From: CAIWHR01 sp963726775
GTDB lineage: Bacteria; Pseudomonadota; Gammaproteobacteria; Burkholderiales; Casimicrobiaceae
DNA: 64,000 bases
NCBI GenBank assembly: GCA_963726775.1
Contig: CAVSDL010000007.1
Span: 208,786-272,785 of the forward strand
Reading direction: 5' to 3'
The stretch's first letter is position 1. Every line of letters begins with the position of its first letter. A program made the position numbers and the translations under genes. The notes beneath the pieces are model-generated. The model saw nothing but the letters and a program-made list of their open reading frames with translations. It made no database searches and was not told the DNA's origin. Shown piece after piece: positions 27,226 to 36,430 of this stretch.

Positions 27226-27789
27226 ATGTTCCGTCCGCAGCGCCTTCCCGCCCTGTCCCTCGCGCTCTGCCTCGCGGCGGTCTCGTTGCCCGTCGCCGCG
27301 CAAAAGGGCGACGCCCCCCCGAAACCCGATACCTACATCTGTCCGCACACGACCGGCAGCGGCGCCGTCGATTGCTTCCTCAATGCGGTCGAGCACCTCT
27401 ACACGATGTGCCGGCACATAAAGAGCATCGAGATCATCGAATTCGGCTACGAGAAGTCGGACGAAGGCGTCAATGGCGCCAAGAGCGATTATTGCATCGA
27501 CAAGCACAAACTCTCGATGACGCGTCCCTACCAGGCTGCGCTGCGCGAGGCCACCGGCAGCGGCCCCGCGGTGGACGGCCTGCGCGCCCTGCACGATTTC
27601 TGGCTGAAGGCTCTTGCCGAGCTCAAGTGGAATCCCGGTGAAAGCGATGACCAATACAAGTCGCGTGTCGTGTCGCCCTACGATGCCTTCCGCGATCGCG
27701 CGAATGCCGTCCGCACGGCACTCGCCAGCGGCGGATCCAAGGGAACGGCGGCGGCCGCCGCGCCCGTGACCCGAAGCGGCAAGAACTGA
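27226..27789 (+). CDS. Exported protein of unknown function
   Basis: This 187-residue protein has a clean signal peptide (residues 1 to about 25, ending PVAAQ). The mature part is rich in Cys (CPHTT, DCFLNAVEHLYTMCRHIKS, DYCIDKHK), suggesting disulfides in the periplasm, and it ends in an Ala/Gly-rich tail. I recognise no family. The next gene follows directly, and its coding signal begins at this stop codon. Confidence 0.75.
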   Translation: MFRPQRLPALSLALCLAAVSLPVAAQKGDAPPKPDTYICPHTTGSGAVDCFLNAVEHLYTMCRHIKSIEIIEFGYEKSDEGVNGAKSDYCIDKHKLSMTRPYQAALREATGSGPAVDGLRALHDFWLKALAELKWNPGESDDQYKSRVVSPYDAFRDRANAVRTALASGGSKGTAAAAAPVTRSGKN

Positions 27790-29807
27790 TCCCCACGCCC
27801 CGCGCCACGACCGCGGCCGTTGACGAAACTCCGCCGGCCGCCCCGCTCGACGACGAACTCGCCGCGATCTTCGGCGACGGGGGCGCGCTGGCCCGTGCAC
27901 TCCCCGGATTTCGTTTCCGCCCGCAGCAGCTCGCGATGGCCGAGGCAGTGGCGCAGGCAATCGCCGCGCGCGCGCCGCTCATCGCCGAGGCGGGAACGGG
28001 CACCGGCAAGACGTTCGCGTACCTCGTTCCCGCGCTGCTCTATGGCGGCAAGGTCATCGTATCCACCGGCACCAAGACGCTGCAGGACCAGCTTTTCCAG
28101 CGCGACCTTCCGCTCGTCCGCGCGGCGCTTGGCGTTCCGGTCACGCTCGCACTGCTGAAGGGTCGCGCGAATTACGTCTGTCATCACCATCTCGAACGCG
28201 CTGCCGCCGAGGGCCGGCTGCCCTCGCGCGACGACGCGCGACATTTGCCGAAGATCGTGGCGTTCTCGCGGGCGAGCGACACCGGCGACCGCGGCGAGCT
28301 CGCCGACGTGCCCGAGAACGCCTCCATCTGGCCGCTGGTCACGTCGACCCGCGACAACTGCCTCGGCGGCGATTGCCCGCACCACGCGGAGTGTTTCGTG
28401 CTGAAGGCGCGCAAGGCCGCGCTCGAAGCCGACGTCGTCGTCATCAACCACCATCTGTTCTTCGCCGACGTGATATTGCGCGACGAGGGGCTCGCCGAGC
28501 TCCTGCCCGCGTGCAACACCATCATTCTCGATGAAGCACATCAGCTCCCCGACACGGCGACACTTTTTTTTGGCGAGCAGGTGACGGCAGGCCAGCTCGC
28601 GGAACTCGCGCGCGACGCGGAGGTCGCGGCGCGGACCGATGCGCGCGAAGTCGCCGACCTGCCGGATGCCGTATCGGGCGTAGTCCCCGCCATCCGGAAG
28701 TTGCGCCTCGCGCTCGGCGACACGCCGGGCAAGATGGCGCAGGGCGTCGCCGCGGAGCGCGAAGGATTCAAGCCGGCGCTCTACGAGCTTGCCGCGGCGC
28801 TCGATCGCCTGGCGACCGAACTCGGCCTGTTCGCCGAGCGCAGCGAGGATCTCGGCACCTGCGCGCGGCGCGCGACGGAGGCTTCCGCATGCCTTGCGCG
28901 CTGGTGCGCCGGCATCGAAGGCACGGCCGTTCGCGTGCCTGCCGATGGCGAAGCATGGGTCCGCTGGGTCGATGTGACCCATCAGGGCTGGCAGCTTCAC
29001 GCCTCGCCGCTGTCGATCGCCGAGCTCTTCGCGAAACAGGTCGCGGATTCGGGCCGGGCGTGGATCTTCACATCGGCAACGCTCGCGGTGGGCCGCGATT
29101 TTTCGCTCTATCAGCGCGAGCTGGGTCTCGCCGACGCCGCGACCGGCTGCTGGGAGTCGCCGTTCGAATACGCGTCGCAGGCACTGCTCTACGTGCCGCG
29201 CGATCTCCCGCCGCCGAATTCGCGCGAGCACACCGAGGCGGTCGTCGCCGCCGCGCTGCCGGTTCTGAAGGCCAGCGGCGGGCGGGCGTTCCTGCTCTTC
29301 ACCACGCTGCGCGCGCTCAATGTCGCGCGGGAGCTCCTGGCCGCGGCCTTCGAGCGCGACGGGCTCGACTGGCCGCTCCTCGCGCAGGGCGAGGGCTCGC
29401 GCAGCGAACTTCTGATGCGCTTCCGCGAGCTGGGCAACGCGGTGTTGCTGGGCAGCGCGAGTTTCTGGGAAGGCGTGGACGTGCCGGGAAAGGCGTTGTC
29501 GGTGGTCATCATCGACAAGCTGCCGTTCGCCCCGCCCGACGATCCGCTGCTGGCGGCCCGCCTCGAGCAGCTGCGCGACGACGGCGGCAATCCCTTCTTC
29601 GACTACCAATTGCCGCAGGCGGCGATTTCCTTGAAGCAGGGCGCCGGTCGGCTGATCCGGACCGAGACCGACCGCGGCGTGCTGATGATCTGCGACCCGC
29701 GATTGACCGACAAGCCCTACGGCAAGCGGATCTGGAAAAGCCTTCCGCCGATGCTGCGCACACGCGACATCGCGGAAGTCGAGGCGTTCTTCGCCCGCGC
29801 GGACTGA
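27786..29807 (+). CDS. DinG/YoaA-type ATP-dependent DNA helicase (XPD-like, Fe-S)
   Basis: This superfamily 2 helicase has Walker A AEAGTGTGKT, four cysteines for a 4Fe-4S cluster (NYVCHH, DNCLGG, GDCPHH, AECFVL), DEAH box ILDEAHQLPDT and the C-terminal motifs GSASFWEGVDVPG and QGAGRLIRTETDRG. It is a repair or R-loop-resolving helicase. The conserved Q-motif (PGFRFRPQQLAMAEAVAQAI) begins upstream of the first ATG (27936), and no ATG, GTG or TTG occurs in frame between 27650 and 27936. The coding signal runs back to about 27790, so a rare start such as CTG at 27786 (shown here) or an upstream sequence error is likely. Confidence 0.85.
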   Translation: MIPTPRATTAAVDETPPAAPLDDELAAIFGDGGALARALPGFRFRPQQLAMAEAVAQAIAARAPLIAEAGTGTGKTFAYLVPALLYGGKVIVSTGTKTLQDQLFQRDLPLVRAALGVPVTLALLKGRANYVCHHHLERAAAEGRLPSRDDARHLPKIVAFSRASDTGDRGELADVPENASIWPLVTSTRDNCLGGDCPHHAECFVLKARKAALEADVVVINHHLFFADVILRDEGLAELLPACNTIILDEAHQLPDTATLFFGEQVTAGQLAELARDAEVAARTDAREVADLPDAVSGVVPAIRKLRLALGDTPGKMAQGVAAEREGFKPALYELAAALDRLATELGLFAERSEDLGTCARRATEASACLARWCAGIEGTAVRVPADGEAWVRWVDVTHQGWQLHASPLSIAELFAKQVADSGRAWIFTSATLAVGRDFSLYQRELGLADAATGCWESPFEYASQALLYVPRDLPPPNSREHTEAVVAAALPVLKASGGRAFLLFTTLRALNVARELLAAAFERDGLDWPLLAQGEGSRSELLMRFRELGNAVLLGSASFWEGVDVPGKALSVVIIDKLPFAPPDDPLLAARLEQLRDDGGNPFFDYQLPQAAISLKQGAGRLIRTETDRGVLMICDPRLTDKPYGKRIWKSLPPMLRTRDIAEVEAFFARAD

Positions 29808-29853
29808 GCCGGGGCGTGGCCGGTGCGCTTCGGTCGCAACCCGCTTTGCTCTG

Positions 29854-30684
29854 CTACCAGAACTTCCACCACGGCTTGTCTGCGGTGTCGACTTGGGCGC
29901 TTTGCGGGAACGTCTGCTTCCGCACGCGCTCCGCGTCATCGCGCAGCTGCACGAGGCCGAGCTTGTCGTAGCTCTGCGCCAGGACAACGAGCGCATCCTG
30001 ATTGGCCGCCGTCCGCGGGTAAGTCGTCAGCGCGATCTGCGCCCGGTTCACGGCGGCCACATACGCTCCGCGGCTGTAGTAATAGCGCGCGACCTTTACC
30101 TCGTAGCTTGCGAGCGCATTCGTCAGGTACCGCATCCGGTCGATCGAATCCTGGGTGTAGCGGCTATCGGGAAACTTGGTCGCGAGTTCCTTGAACGCCG
30201 CGAACGACTCGCGCATGGCCTTCGGATCGCGCTCGGAGAGGTCGAGCTCGTACACATAGCCGAGGAGGCCCTGGTCCTCGCGGAAGTGGACGAGGCCCTT
30301 GAGGTAATACGCGTAGTCGACGTTGGGATGGTTCGGGTAGGTGCGGATGAAACGATCGCAGGCTGCGACCGACGCCGCGGTCTCGCCGGCGCGGTAGCTC
30401 GCATAAGCGGACTCGAGAATTGCCTGCTGCGCGTAGCGGCCGTACGGGAACCGCGCCTCGAGCGATTCGAAGAGCTTGACCGCCCGCGTATAATTTCCCT
30501 CGACCAGAGCTCCGTGCGCCTCGCTGTAGAGGCGGTCCGCCGTCCACGCCGACGTCTCGTCCTTCTGGACATCGGGAAGCAGGCCGCAGCCGCCAAGCGC
30601 GAACGCGAGCAGAATTGCGGCGGCGAATCCGTGCCCACCGCCGCGACGGGCGATCCACGATGGCGAAAGCGGCAATCCGGGCAT
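29854..30684 (-). CDS. bamD: Outer-membrane assembly lipoprotein BamD
   Basis: This 276-residue lipoprotein has a signal peptide ending in the lipobox FALGGC, then TPR-like repeats (SEAHGALVEGNYTRAVKLFESLEARFPYGRYAQQA, CDRFIRTYPNHPNVDYAYYLKGL, KFPDSRYTQDSIDRM). BamD is the essential partner of BamA in beta-barrel assembly at the outer membrane. The start at 30684 (MPGLPLSPSW) gives the shortest plausible N-region. It is divergent from rluD, the usual arrangement in betaproteobacteria. Confidence 0.95.
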   Translation of the reverse strand: MPGLPLSPSWIARRGGGHGFAAAILLAFALGGCGLLPDVQKDETSAWTADRLYSEAHGALVEGNYTRAVKLFESLEARFPYGRYAQQAILESAYASYRAGETAASVAACDRFIRTYPNHPNVDYAYYLKGLVHFREDQGLLGYVYELDLSERDPKAMRESFAAFKELATKFPDSRYTQDSIDRMRYLTNALASYEVKVARYYYSRGAYVAAVNRAQIALTTYPRTAANQDALVVLAQSYDKLGLVQLRDDAERVRKQTFPQSAQVDTADKPWWKFW

Positions 30685-30790
30685 GCGCGTCTTGAAGTCC
30701 TGAACAATCGGGCGATTATAACCGACCCCATGCCCCGCACCTGAGCTGCCATTGCCCGCCCGCCCCCCCCTGCCCGCCGGCCGGAATCGA

Positions 30791-31729
30791 ATGCGCCCGC
30801 CCGCAGTACGCGACGCCCCCGCCGTGCACGCGCTGACGCTTCCCGACACCGCCGCAGGCCGGCGCTTCGACGCGGAACTCGCCCGCGCGCTGCCGCAATA
30901 CTCGCGCAGCCGGCTCAGGGCATGGATCGATGCGGGACGCGTGACCCTGGATGGCCACGGCGCCGACCCGACGCAGAAGGTCTGGGGCGGCGAACAGGTC
31001 ATCGTGCGCGCAGAAGGCGATCCGCAGGAGACTGCATTCGCGCCTCAGGCGATCGCGCTGGCAATCGTCTACGAGGACGATACGCTGATCGTGCTCGACA
31101 AGCCCGCGGGCCTTGTCGTGCACCCGGGCGCCGGCAATCGGGACGGGACGATGCAGAACGCACTGCTCTACCACGCGCCGCAGCTCGCCGGCGTGCCGCG
31201 CGCCGGCATCGTCCATCGCCTCGACAAGGATACCGGCGGATTGCTGGTCGTCGCGAAGACCCTCGAAGCGCAGACGGCGCTCGTGCGGCAGTTGCAAGCA
31301 CGCACGGTAAAGCGCGAATACCTCGCGCTCGCCGCCGGCGACATCGCCAAGGGCGGGATTGTGGATGCCCCGATAGGCCGGCATCCGACCCGGCGCACGA
31401 CCATGGCCGTCGTCACCACGGGCAAGCCGGCGCGCACGCACTACGACGTGGTTGAACGGTTCGGTGCCGCGACGCTGCTCTGGTGCCGGCTCGAATCGGG
31501 CCGCACGCACCAGATCCGGGTGCATCTGGCATCGCTCGGCCATCCGCTGGTCGGAGATCCGGTGTACGGCAAGAAGACCCCGGTGCCGTTCGGACGCCAG
31601 GCGCTGCACGCGGCGCGGCTCGCGCTCGACCATCCGAAGAGCGGCGCGGCGTGCGCATGGGAATCGCCATTGCCCCGGGATTTCGCGCAGCTTCTGGACA
31701 GCTTGCGCGCGCCGACACGACAACCGTGA
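30791..31729 (+). CDS. rluD: 23S rRNA pseudouridine synthase RluD
   Basis: This 312-residue enzyme makes pseudouridines in helix 69 of 23S rRNA. An S4 domain lies at the N-terminus (RRFDAELARALPQYSRSRLRAWIDAGRVTLDG). The catalytic motif is GIVHRLDKDTGGLLVVAK, with the nucleophilic Asp in RLDKDT. The C-terminal motif is RTHQIRVHLASLGHPLVGDPVYG. The ATG at 30791 was chosen. A TTG at 30752 would add 13 residues. Divergent to bamD and followed by pgeF. Confidence 0.93.
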   Translation: MRPPAVRDAPAVHALTLPDTAAGRRFDAELARALPQYSRSRLRAWIDAGRVTLDGHGADPTQKVWGGEQVIVRAEGDPQETAFAPQAIALAIVYEDDTLIVLDKPAGLVVHPGAGNRDGTMQNALLYHAPQLAGVPRAGIVHRLDKDTGGLLVVAKTLEAQTALVRQLQARTVKREYLALAAGDIAKGGIVDAPIGRHPTRRTTMAVVTTGKPARTHYDVVERFGAATLLWCRLESGRTHQIRVHLASLGHPLVGDPVYGKKTPVPFGRQALHAARLALDHPKSGAACAWESPLPRDFAQLLDSLRAPTRQP

Positions 31730-31751
31730 CCGGTGCCAGGCGGCGGACGCG

Positions 31752-32549
31752 ATGAGCGGCGTGCGGGAAATCCCGCTCGCGGAACGACTTCGCGCCGCGG
31801 ACCTCGACTGGATCGTTCCGGGCTGGCCGGTACCCCTGGGTATCAGCGCGCTCGTCACCACCCGAGCGGGCGGCTCCAGCCGCGGCCCGTATGCGACGAT
31901 GAACCTCGGGCAGCGTACCCACGACGATCCGGTCGCAGTGACCTCGAACCACCGCCGCCTCGACGCTTTCCTGCCGGCGCCACCGACATGGCTCGAACAG
32001 GTGCACGGCACCGCGGTCGCCGTGCTTGGCAAGCCGATGGGGGTCCGGCGGCCCGTCGCCGACGCGGCCGTCACCCGCGAACGCGGCGTCGTCTGCGCGG
32101 TGCAGGTCGCCGACTGCCTCCCGGTGCTGTTCGCCGATCGCCGGGGCAGCGTGGTCGGCGTCGCGCACGCAGGCTGGCGCGGTCTCGCCGCCGGCGTCCT
32201 CAATATGACGGTCGCGGCGCTGGGTGACCTCGGCGCCAGCCCTAGCGATCTGGTCGCCTGGCTTGGCCCCGCGATCGGACCGAGCGCATTCGAGGTTGGC
32301 GAAGATGTCCGCGACGCATTCGAAGTGCGCGATCCCGGGGCGCATGCGTGCTTCGTCCCGAGTCGCGACGGCAAGTGGCTGGCCGATCTCTACGGTCTCG
32401 CGCGGCGGCAGCTTGCGGGCGCGGAGGTCACGCATGTAAGCGGCGGCGGCTACTGCACCCGGACCGACGCGGCACGCTTCTTTTCATATCGGCGCGAGCG
32501 CGAGTCCGGGCGCATGGCGGCACTGGCGTGGCTGGCGCCGCACGTATAA
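31752..32549 (+). CDS. pgeF: Peptidoglycan editing factor PgeF (YfiH, laccase-domain)
   Basis: This 265-residue protein of the YfiH family has the metal-binding Cys/His sites in WLEQVHGTAV, VQVADCLPVLFAD and GVAHAGWRGLAAGVL, and ends in GGGYCTRTDAARFFSYRRER. In E. coli the protein removes wrongly incorporated amino acids (L-Ser for L-Ala) from peptidoglycan precursors. It is also annotated as polyphenol oxidase. It begins 22 bases after rluD in the same direction, as in many betaproteobacteria. Confidence 0.92.
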   Translation: MSGVREIPLAERLRAADLDWIVPGWPVPLGISALVTTRAGGSSRGPYATMNLGQRTHDDPVAVTSNHRRLDAFLPAPPTWLEQVHGTAVAVLGKPMGVRRPVADAAVTRERGVVCAVQVADCLPVLFADRRGSVVGVAHAGWRGLAAGVLNMTVAALGDLGASPSDLVAWLGPAIGPSAFEVGEDVRDAFEVRDPGAHACFVPSRDGKWLADLYGLARRQLAGAEVTHVSGGGYCTRTDAARFFSYRRERESGRMAALAWLAPHV

Positions 32550-32634
32550 TGCAGCGCGCTCCCGCCCGCCGGCCGCCGGGCCGCTCTTTCACGACGGCGC
32601 GGTCGTTTCTCCTCCACCCTCCCGTGAGCCCACC

Positions 32635-33429
32635 GTGACCATACTCGCCGAGATCACGCTCGCCACGCTGGCCGGCGGCGTGCTGGCAACGATGGCCGCC
32701 GCCGGCACGCTGGCGCTGCATCCGTCGTGGATATCGCGACTCGTTTCGTTCGCCGTCGGCGCGCTGCTCGGCGCCGTGTTCCTCGAATTGTTGCCGCATG
32801 CGCTCGAAACGGGCGGCGCCGAGCGCGTGATGATCACCGTGCTCGCCGGCCTGCTGTCGTTCTTCCTGCTCGAAAAGCTCGTGCTCTGGCGGCACGCGCA
32901 CGGGCACGCCCTGCACCGGGACGATTCGGAAGAGACCGAGCACGCGCATGCGCTGCACGTCCACGGCGGCGCCGATCAGGGGCGCTCGGGGCTGATGATC
33001 CTGATCGGGACCAGCGTCCACAACTTCTGCGACGGCGTGGTGATCGCTGCATCGTTCCTGGCCGACACCAAGCTCGGCGTCGCGGCGACCGTCGCGATCG
33101 TCGCCCACGCCGTGCCACAGCAGGTGGGCGATTTCGCGGTGCTCGTCCATTCGGGATTCACCCGCGCCCGCGCCTTCGCCTACAACGTCACCGCGGGCAT
33201 CGCAACGCTTGTCGGCGGCCTCGCGGGCTACTACGCGCTCGCCGGGATGCAGCAGATCCTGCCGGCCGTGCTCGCCATCGCGGCGGCGAGCCTGCTCTAT
33301 GTTGCGGTCGCCGACCTGATTCCCAGCCTGCATCGCCGCTCCGAGCCGATCGAAACCGTCAAGCAAATGGCGTTGATCGGCCTCGGCGTCGCCGTCATCG
33401 CGGTGGCGCACGCGCTGCTCGAGCCCTGA
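32635..33429 (+). CDS. ZIP-family divalent metal transporter
   Basis: This 264-residue inner-membrane protein has about eight membrane segments and a His-rich cytoplasmic loop (RHAHGHALH..HAHALHVHGG). The transport helices carry SVHNFCDGVVIAASF and VAHAVPQQVGDFAVL, the two ZIP metal-binding helices. It probably takes up zinc or another divalent metal. The start is a GTG. Its position between pgeF and phaC does not reveal regulation. Confidence 0.9.
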   Translation: MTILAEITLATLAGGVLATMAAAGTLALHPSWISRLVSFAVGALLGAVFLELLPHALETGGAERVMITVLAGLLSFFLLEKLVLWRHAHGHALHRDDSEETEHAHALHVHGGADQGRSGLMILIGTSVHNFCDGVVIAASFLADTKLGVAATVAIVAHAVPQQVGDFAVLVHSGFTRARAFAYNVTAGIATLVGGLAGYYALAGMQQILPAVLAIAAASLLYVAVADLIPSLHRRSEPIETVKQMALIGLGVAVIAVAHALLEP

Positions 33430-33571
33430 CCCGCGCGCCGTTCGGCGTTGTCGGGACCGCGCGGGCGCGATACCATCGCGCGACCTGCCGCATCCGCGCG
33501 GAAACCGGGCCTGGCGCCGACGCTGCCGCCATCGTTTCCGTCTCCTCCGATATCCTGATCCGCTGGCGCGT

Positions 33572-35371
33572 ATGTCATCCGGCCCCACCCCCGATCCGCA
33601 GCCGTTGCCGAATCTCGCCGACGGTTGGCGGCAGGCCGGCGCGCAGTGGGCGCAATGGTGGATGCAGGTGAGCCCGCCGCACGCTGCCGCATCGGGAACC
33701 GCGGCCCCTGCACGGAGCGCAGCCCACGCGGCACCTTCACCCGGCGCCGGATTCGGGCCGATCGACCCGCAGGCACTGACGGCGCTCCACGCACGGTACC
33801 GGCCGCGCTGGGAGGCGCTCTGGGCTGCCGCACAGGCGGCGCTTGACGCGGGACCGGCTGCGGCCGCCGTGCTGCCGGAAGTCGTGGCGGCTGCCGCCGG
33901 CGATCGCCGCTTTGTCGCGCGCGAGTGGCGCGAACTGCCCTACTTCGCGCTGATGAAACAGGGATATCTCCTCGCCAGCGAATACGCCGCGGACCTCACC
34001 GCGCTCGTGCCGCTTGCCGCGCACGACAAGGTCCGGCTCGCGTTCATGGTGCGGCAATACCTCGACGCGATCGCGCCTTCGAATTTCGCCGCGACCAACC
34101 CCGAAGTACTGGGCCGCGCCCTCGCCACGGACGGCACGAGCCTGGCGCAGGGCGTGGCGAATCTCCTCGGCGACGTCGATAAGGGCCGCATTTCGATGAG
34201 CGACGACCGGGCGTTTGCCGTGGGCCGCAACCTCGCCGTGACGTCCGGCGAGGTCGTGTTCCGCAACGAATTGATCGAATTGATCCAGTACGCGCCGGCG
34301 ACGACGGAGGTGCGCAGGCGGCCGCTCGTCATCGTGCCGCCGTGCATCAACAAGTACTACATCCTCGATCTGCAGCCGGATAATTCCTTCGTCCGCTGGG
34401 CCGTCGGCGAAGGGCACACGGTTTTCATGATCTCGTGGCGAAACATTCCGCCCGAGCTCGGGCGCACCGAATGGGACGACTACATCGAGGACGGCGTGCT
34501 GCCGGCGATCCGCGCCGCGAAAGCCATTTCCGAGAGCCCGACGGTCAACGTGCTGGGCTTCTGCGTCGGGGGCACGCTGCTCGCGTGCGCGCTGGCGGTG
34601 GCGGCGGCGCGCAGGGACCGCAGCGTCGAAAGCGCGACGTTTCTCACGACGATGCTGGACTTCGCGGACCCCGGCGAGATCGGCGTCTACGTGTCGCGGG
34701 AAATGCTCGCGGCGCGCGAGGCGGCGCTGCTGGCCGGCCAGCGCATCCAGGGCAGCGAGCTCGCCGGCGCCTTCGCGAGCCTCCGCGCCAACGACCTCGT
34801 CTGGAACTACGTCGTACGGAACTACCTCAAGGGCGAAACGCCCCCGGCATTCGACCTCCTGCACTGGAACGGCGATTCGGCCAATCTGCCAGGGCCGATG
34901 TACGTCTACTACCTGCGGAACATGTATCTCGACAACAAGCTGCGCGAATCCGGCGCGCTGACGATGGCCGGCGAGCGGATCGACCTCGCGCGCGTGGCGA
35001 TGCCGGCGTACGTCTACGCGTCGCACGAGGATCACATCGTGCCGTGGCGCTCGGCGTATCGGAGCACCGTTCTGCTCGGCGGCGACGCGACGTTCGTCAT
35101 GGGGGCGTCCGGCCACATCGCCGGCGTCATCAATCCGCCGGACGCGAAACGCCGCCACTACTGGATCAATGATCTCCTCACCGAGGTTGCCGACGACTGG
35201 CTTGCGCGCGCCGCGCGCCACCCGGGCAGCTGGTGGCCGCATTGGGGCGCGTGGCTCGCGCCGCATGGCGGCGCCCGGAGGAAGGCGCCGCGGCATGCAG
35301 GGAACGACGACTACCCTCCTCTTGCGCCGGCGCCAGGATCGTACGTGCGGGAGCCCTCAGACTCGCGGTGA
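33572..35371 (+). CDS. phaC: Class I polyhydroxyalkanoate synthase PhaC
   Basis: This 599-residue enzyme polymerises 3-hydroxybutyryl-CoA on PHB granules. The lipase-like box GFCVGG has the catalytic Cys at about residue 331. An Asp-containing HEDHIVPW segment and the catalytic His in MGASGHIAGVINPP follow. The PhaC N-terminal domain (FALMKQGYLLASEYAADLTA) is complete, after a Pro/Ala-rich linker of about 60 residues. Length is normal for class I. The phaA thiolase is not in the window. phaB, phaP and phaR lie 21-28 kb away. Confidence 0.95.
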   Translation: MSSGPTPDPQPLPNLADGWRQAGAQWAQWWMQVSPPHAAASGTAAPARSAAHAAPSPGAGFGPIDPQALTALHARYRPRWEALWAAAQAALDAGPAAAAVLPEVVAAAAGDRRFVAREWRELPYFALMKQGYLLASEYAADLTALVPLAAHDKVRLAFMVRQYLDAIAPSNFAATNPEVLGRALATDGTSLAQGVANLLGDVDKGRISMSDDRAFAVGRNLAVTSGEVVFRNELIELIQYAPATTEVRRRPLVIVPPCINKYYILDLQPDNSFVRWAVGEGHTVFMISWRNIPPELGRTEWDDYIEDGVLPAIRAAKAISESPTVNVLGFCVGGTLLACALAVAAARRDRSVESATFLTTMLDFADPGEIGVYVSREMLAAREAALLAGQRIQGSELAGAFASLRANDLVWNYVVRNYLKGETPPAFDLLHWNGDSANLPGPMYVYYLRNMYLDNKLRESGALTMAGERIDLARVAMPAYVYASHEDHIVPWRSAYRSTVLLGGDATFVMGASGHIAGVINPPDAKRRHYWINDLLTEVADDWLARAARHPGSWWPHWGAWLAPHGGARRKAPRHAGNDDYPPLAPAPGSYVREPSDSR

Positions 35372-35414
35372 ACGCGTCGCAATGGCATGCGGCGCGGAAT
35401 GCGCCGAACGTTTC

Positions 35415-36416
35415 CTAGAGGGCCGCGACGGAGAACGCCTCGGCGGTGCCGCGCCGCAGCGCGTTGCGCAGCGGGCGTCCGAATGCCGGCACGTCGAGCT
35501 CGAACACGTCGCCCGGCAGCGAGCGCACGCCTTCCGCGAAGCTCAGTACGGCCGCCCCGAAAAAGTGACAGTGCACGAATCCGGGCTGTCGGAACATCGG
35601 ATACTTGAAGTGATGGTGCTCGAGGTTGGCGAGCGAATGCGACATGTGATCCTCGCCGCTCAGGAATTCGGCTTGCCACCGGACCGCACCTTCCCGGATC
35701 ACGCGCGAAATCCCGCGCACCGATGCCGGCAGGTCGCCGAGCAGGAGTTCGGGGCCGATCGAGCATTCGCGCAGCTTCGAATGCGCGCCGTAAAGATAGT
35801 TCTGCTCCTCGACGAGATGATCGGAGAACTCGTTGCCGATCACGTACCCGATGCGCCGCGGGCGCCCCGCATCGTCGACGATATAGACGCCCGCAATCTC
35901 GGCTTCTTCGCCGCCGTAGAGCCCGAACGCCGGAATCGTCAGCGGCGCGCCGGGAGGCACGATGCAGGTGCCGTCACCCTTGTAGAACCATTCCGGCTGC
36001 ACGCCGGTCTCGCCGGGGCCGGGCTTGCCGTGTTCCAGGCCGAGCCGGAACATCTTCATCGAGTCCGACAGCGTCGCCGGTGGCGCGCCCGGCGCGTGCG
36101 CGTGATGCATCGCGTCGCGCGCCGCGGCGCTGCCCAGATGCGTGATGCCGGTGCCCGACACCAGCAGATGCGCAGGATCCGGGTGGTCGATGGGCGTGCC
36201 CAGGCGCCCCTCGCGTTCCACCGCATCGTAGTCCTCCTGCGAGGCAAGCGCGCAATCCCGGACCAGGTCGGCGAGCCGGCGATCGCGCCGCATGGATGCC
36301 TGGGCCAGCTCGAACACCGTATCGAAACCCGCGAGCACACGAAGCGTGTTGCCGTCCTCGCTCACGCACGCCACATGCCGATGTCCGTCTTTGCCGCGCA
36401 GCTGCGCCAGTCGCAT
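35415..36416 (-). CDS. AraD1-family protein (FAH superfamily), probable 2-keto-3-deoxy-sugar-acid dehydratase
   Basis: This 333-residue member of the fumarylacetoacetate-hydrolase superfamily is of the AraD1 type. It has EWFYKGDGTCIVPPGAPL, GGEEAEIAGVYIVDDAG (metal-binding acidic residues) and GYVIGNEFSDH. Characterised relatives dehydrate 2-keto-3-deoxy-arabonate to alpha-ketoglutarate semialdehyde. It is the last gene of the sugar-oxidation operon, 14 bases after the lactonase gene, with GGGGAGA before the ATG. The substrate assignment rests on the family and its neighbours. Confidence 0.85.
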   Translation of the reverse strand: MRLAQLRGKDGHRHVACVSEDGNTLRVLAGFDTVFELAQASMRRDRRLADLVRDCALASQEDYDAVEREGRLGTPIDHPDPAHLLVSGTGITHLGSAAARDAMHHAHAPGAPPATLSDSMKMFRLGLEHGKPGPGETGVQPEWFYKGDGTCIVPPGAPLTIPAFGLYGGEEAEIAGVYIVDDAGRPRRIGYVIGNEFSDHLVEEQNYLYGAHSKLRECSIGPELLLGDLPASVRGISRVIREGAVRWQAEFLSGEDHMSHSLANLEHHHFKYPMFRQPGFVHCHFFGAAVLSFAEGVRSLPGDVFELDVPAFGRPLRNALRRGTAEAFSVAAL

Positions 36417-36430
36417 TCGCCGTCTCCCCG

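Noticed and set aside
27678..29996. Minus-strand 772-codon frame over the DinG-type helicase
   Set aside because: Shadow of the helicase; the opposite strand has all helicase motifs.
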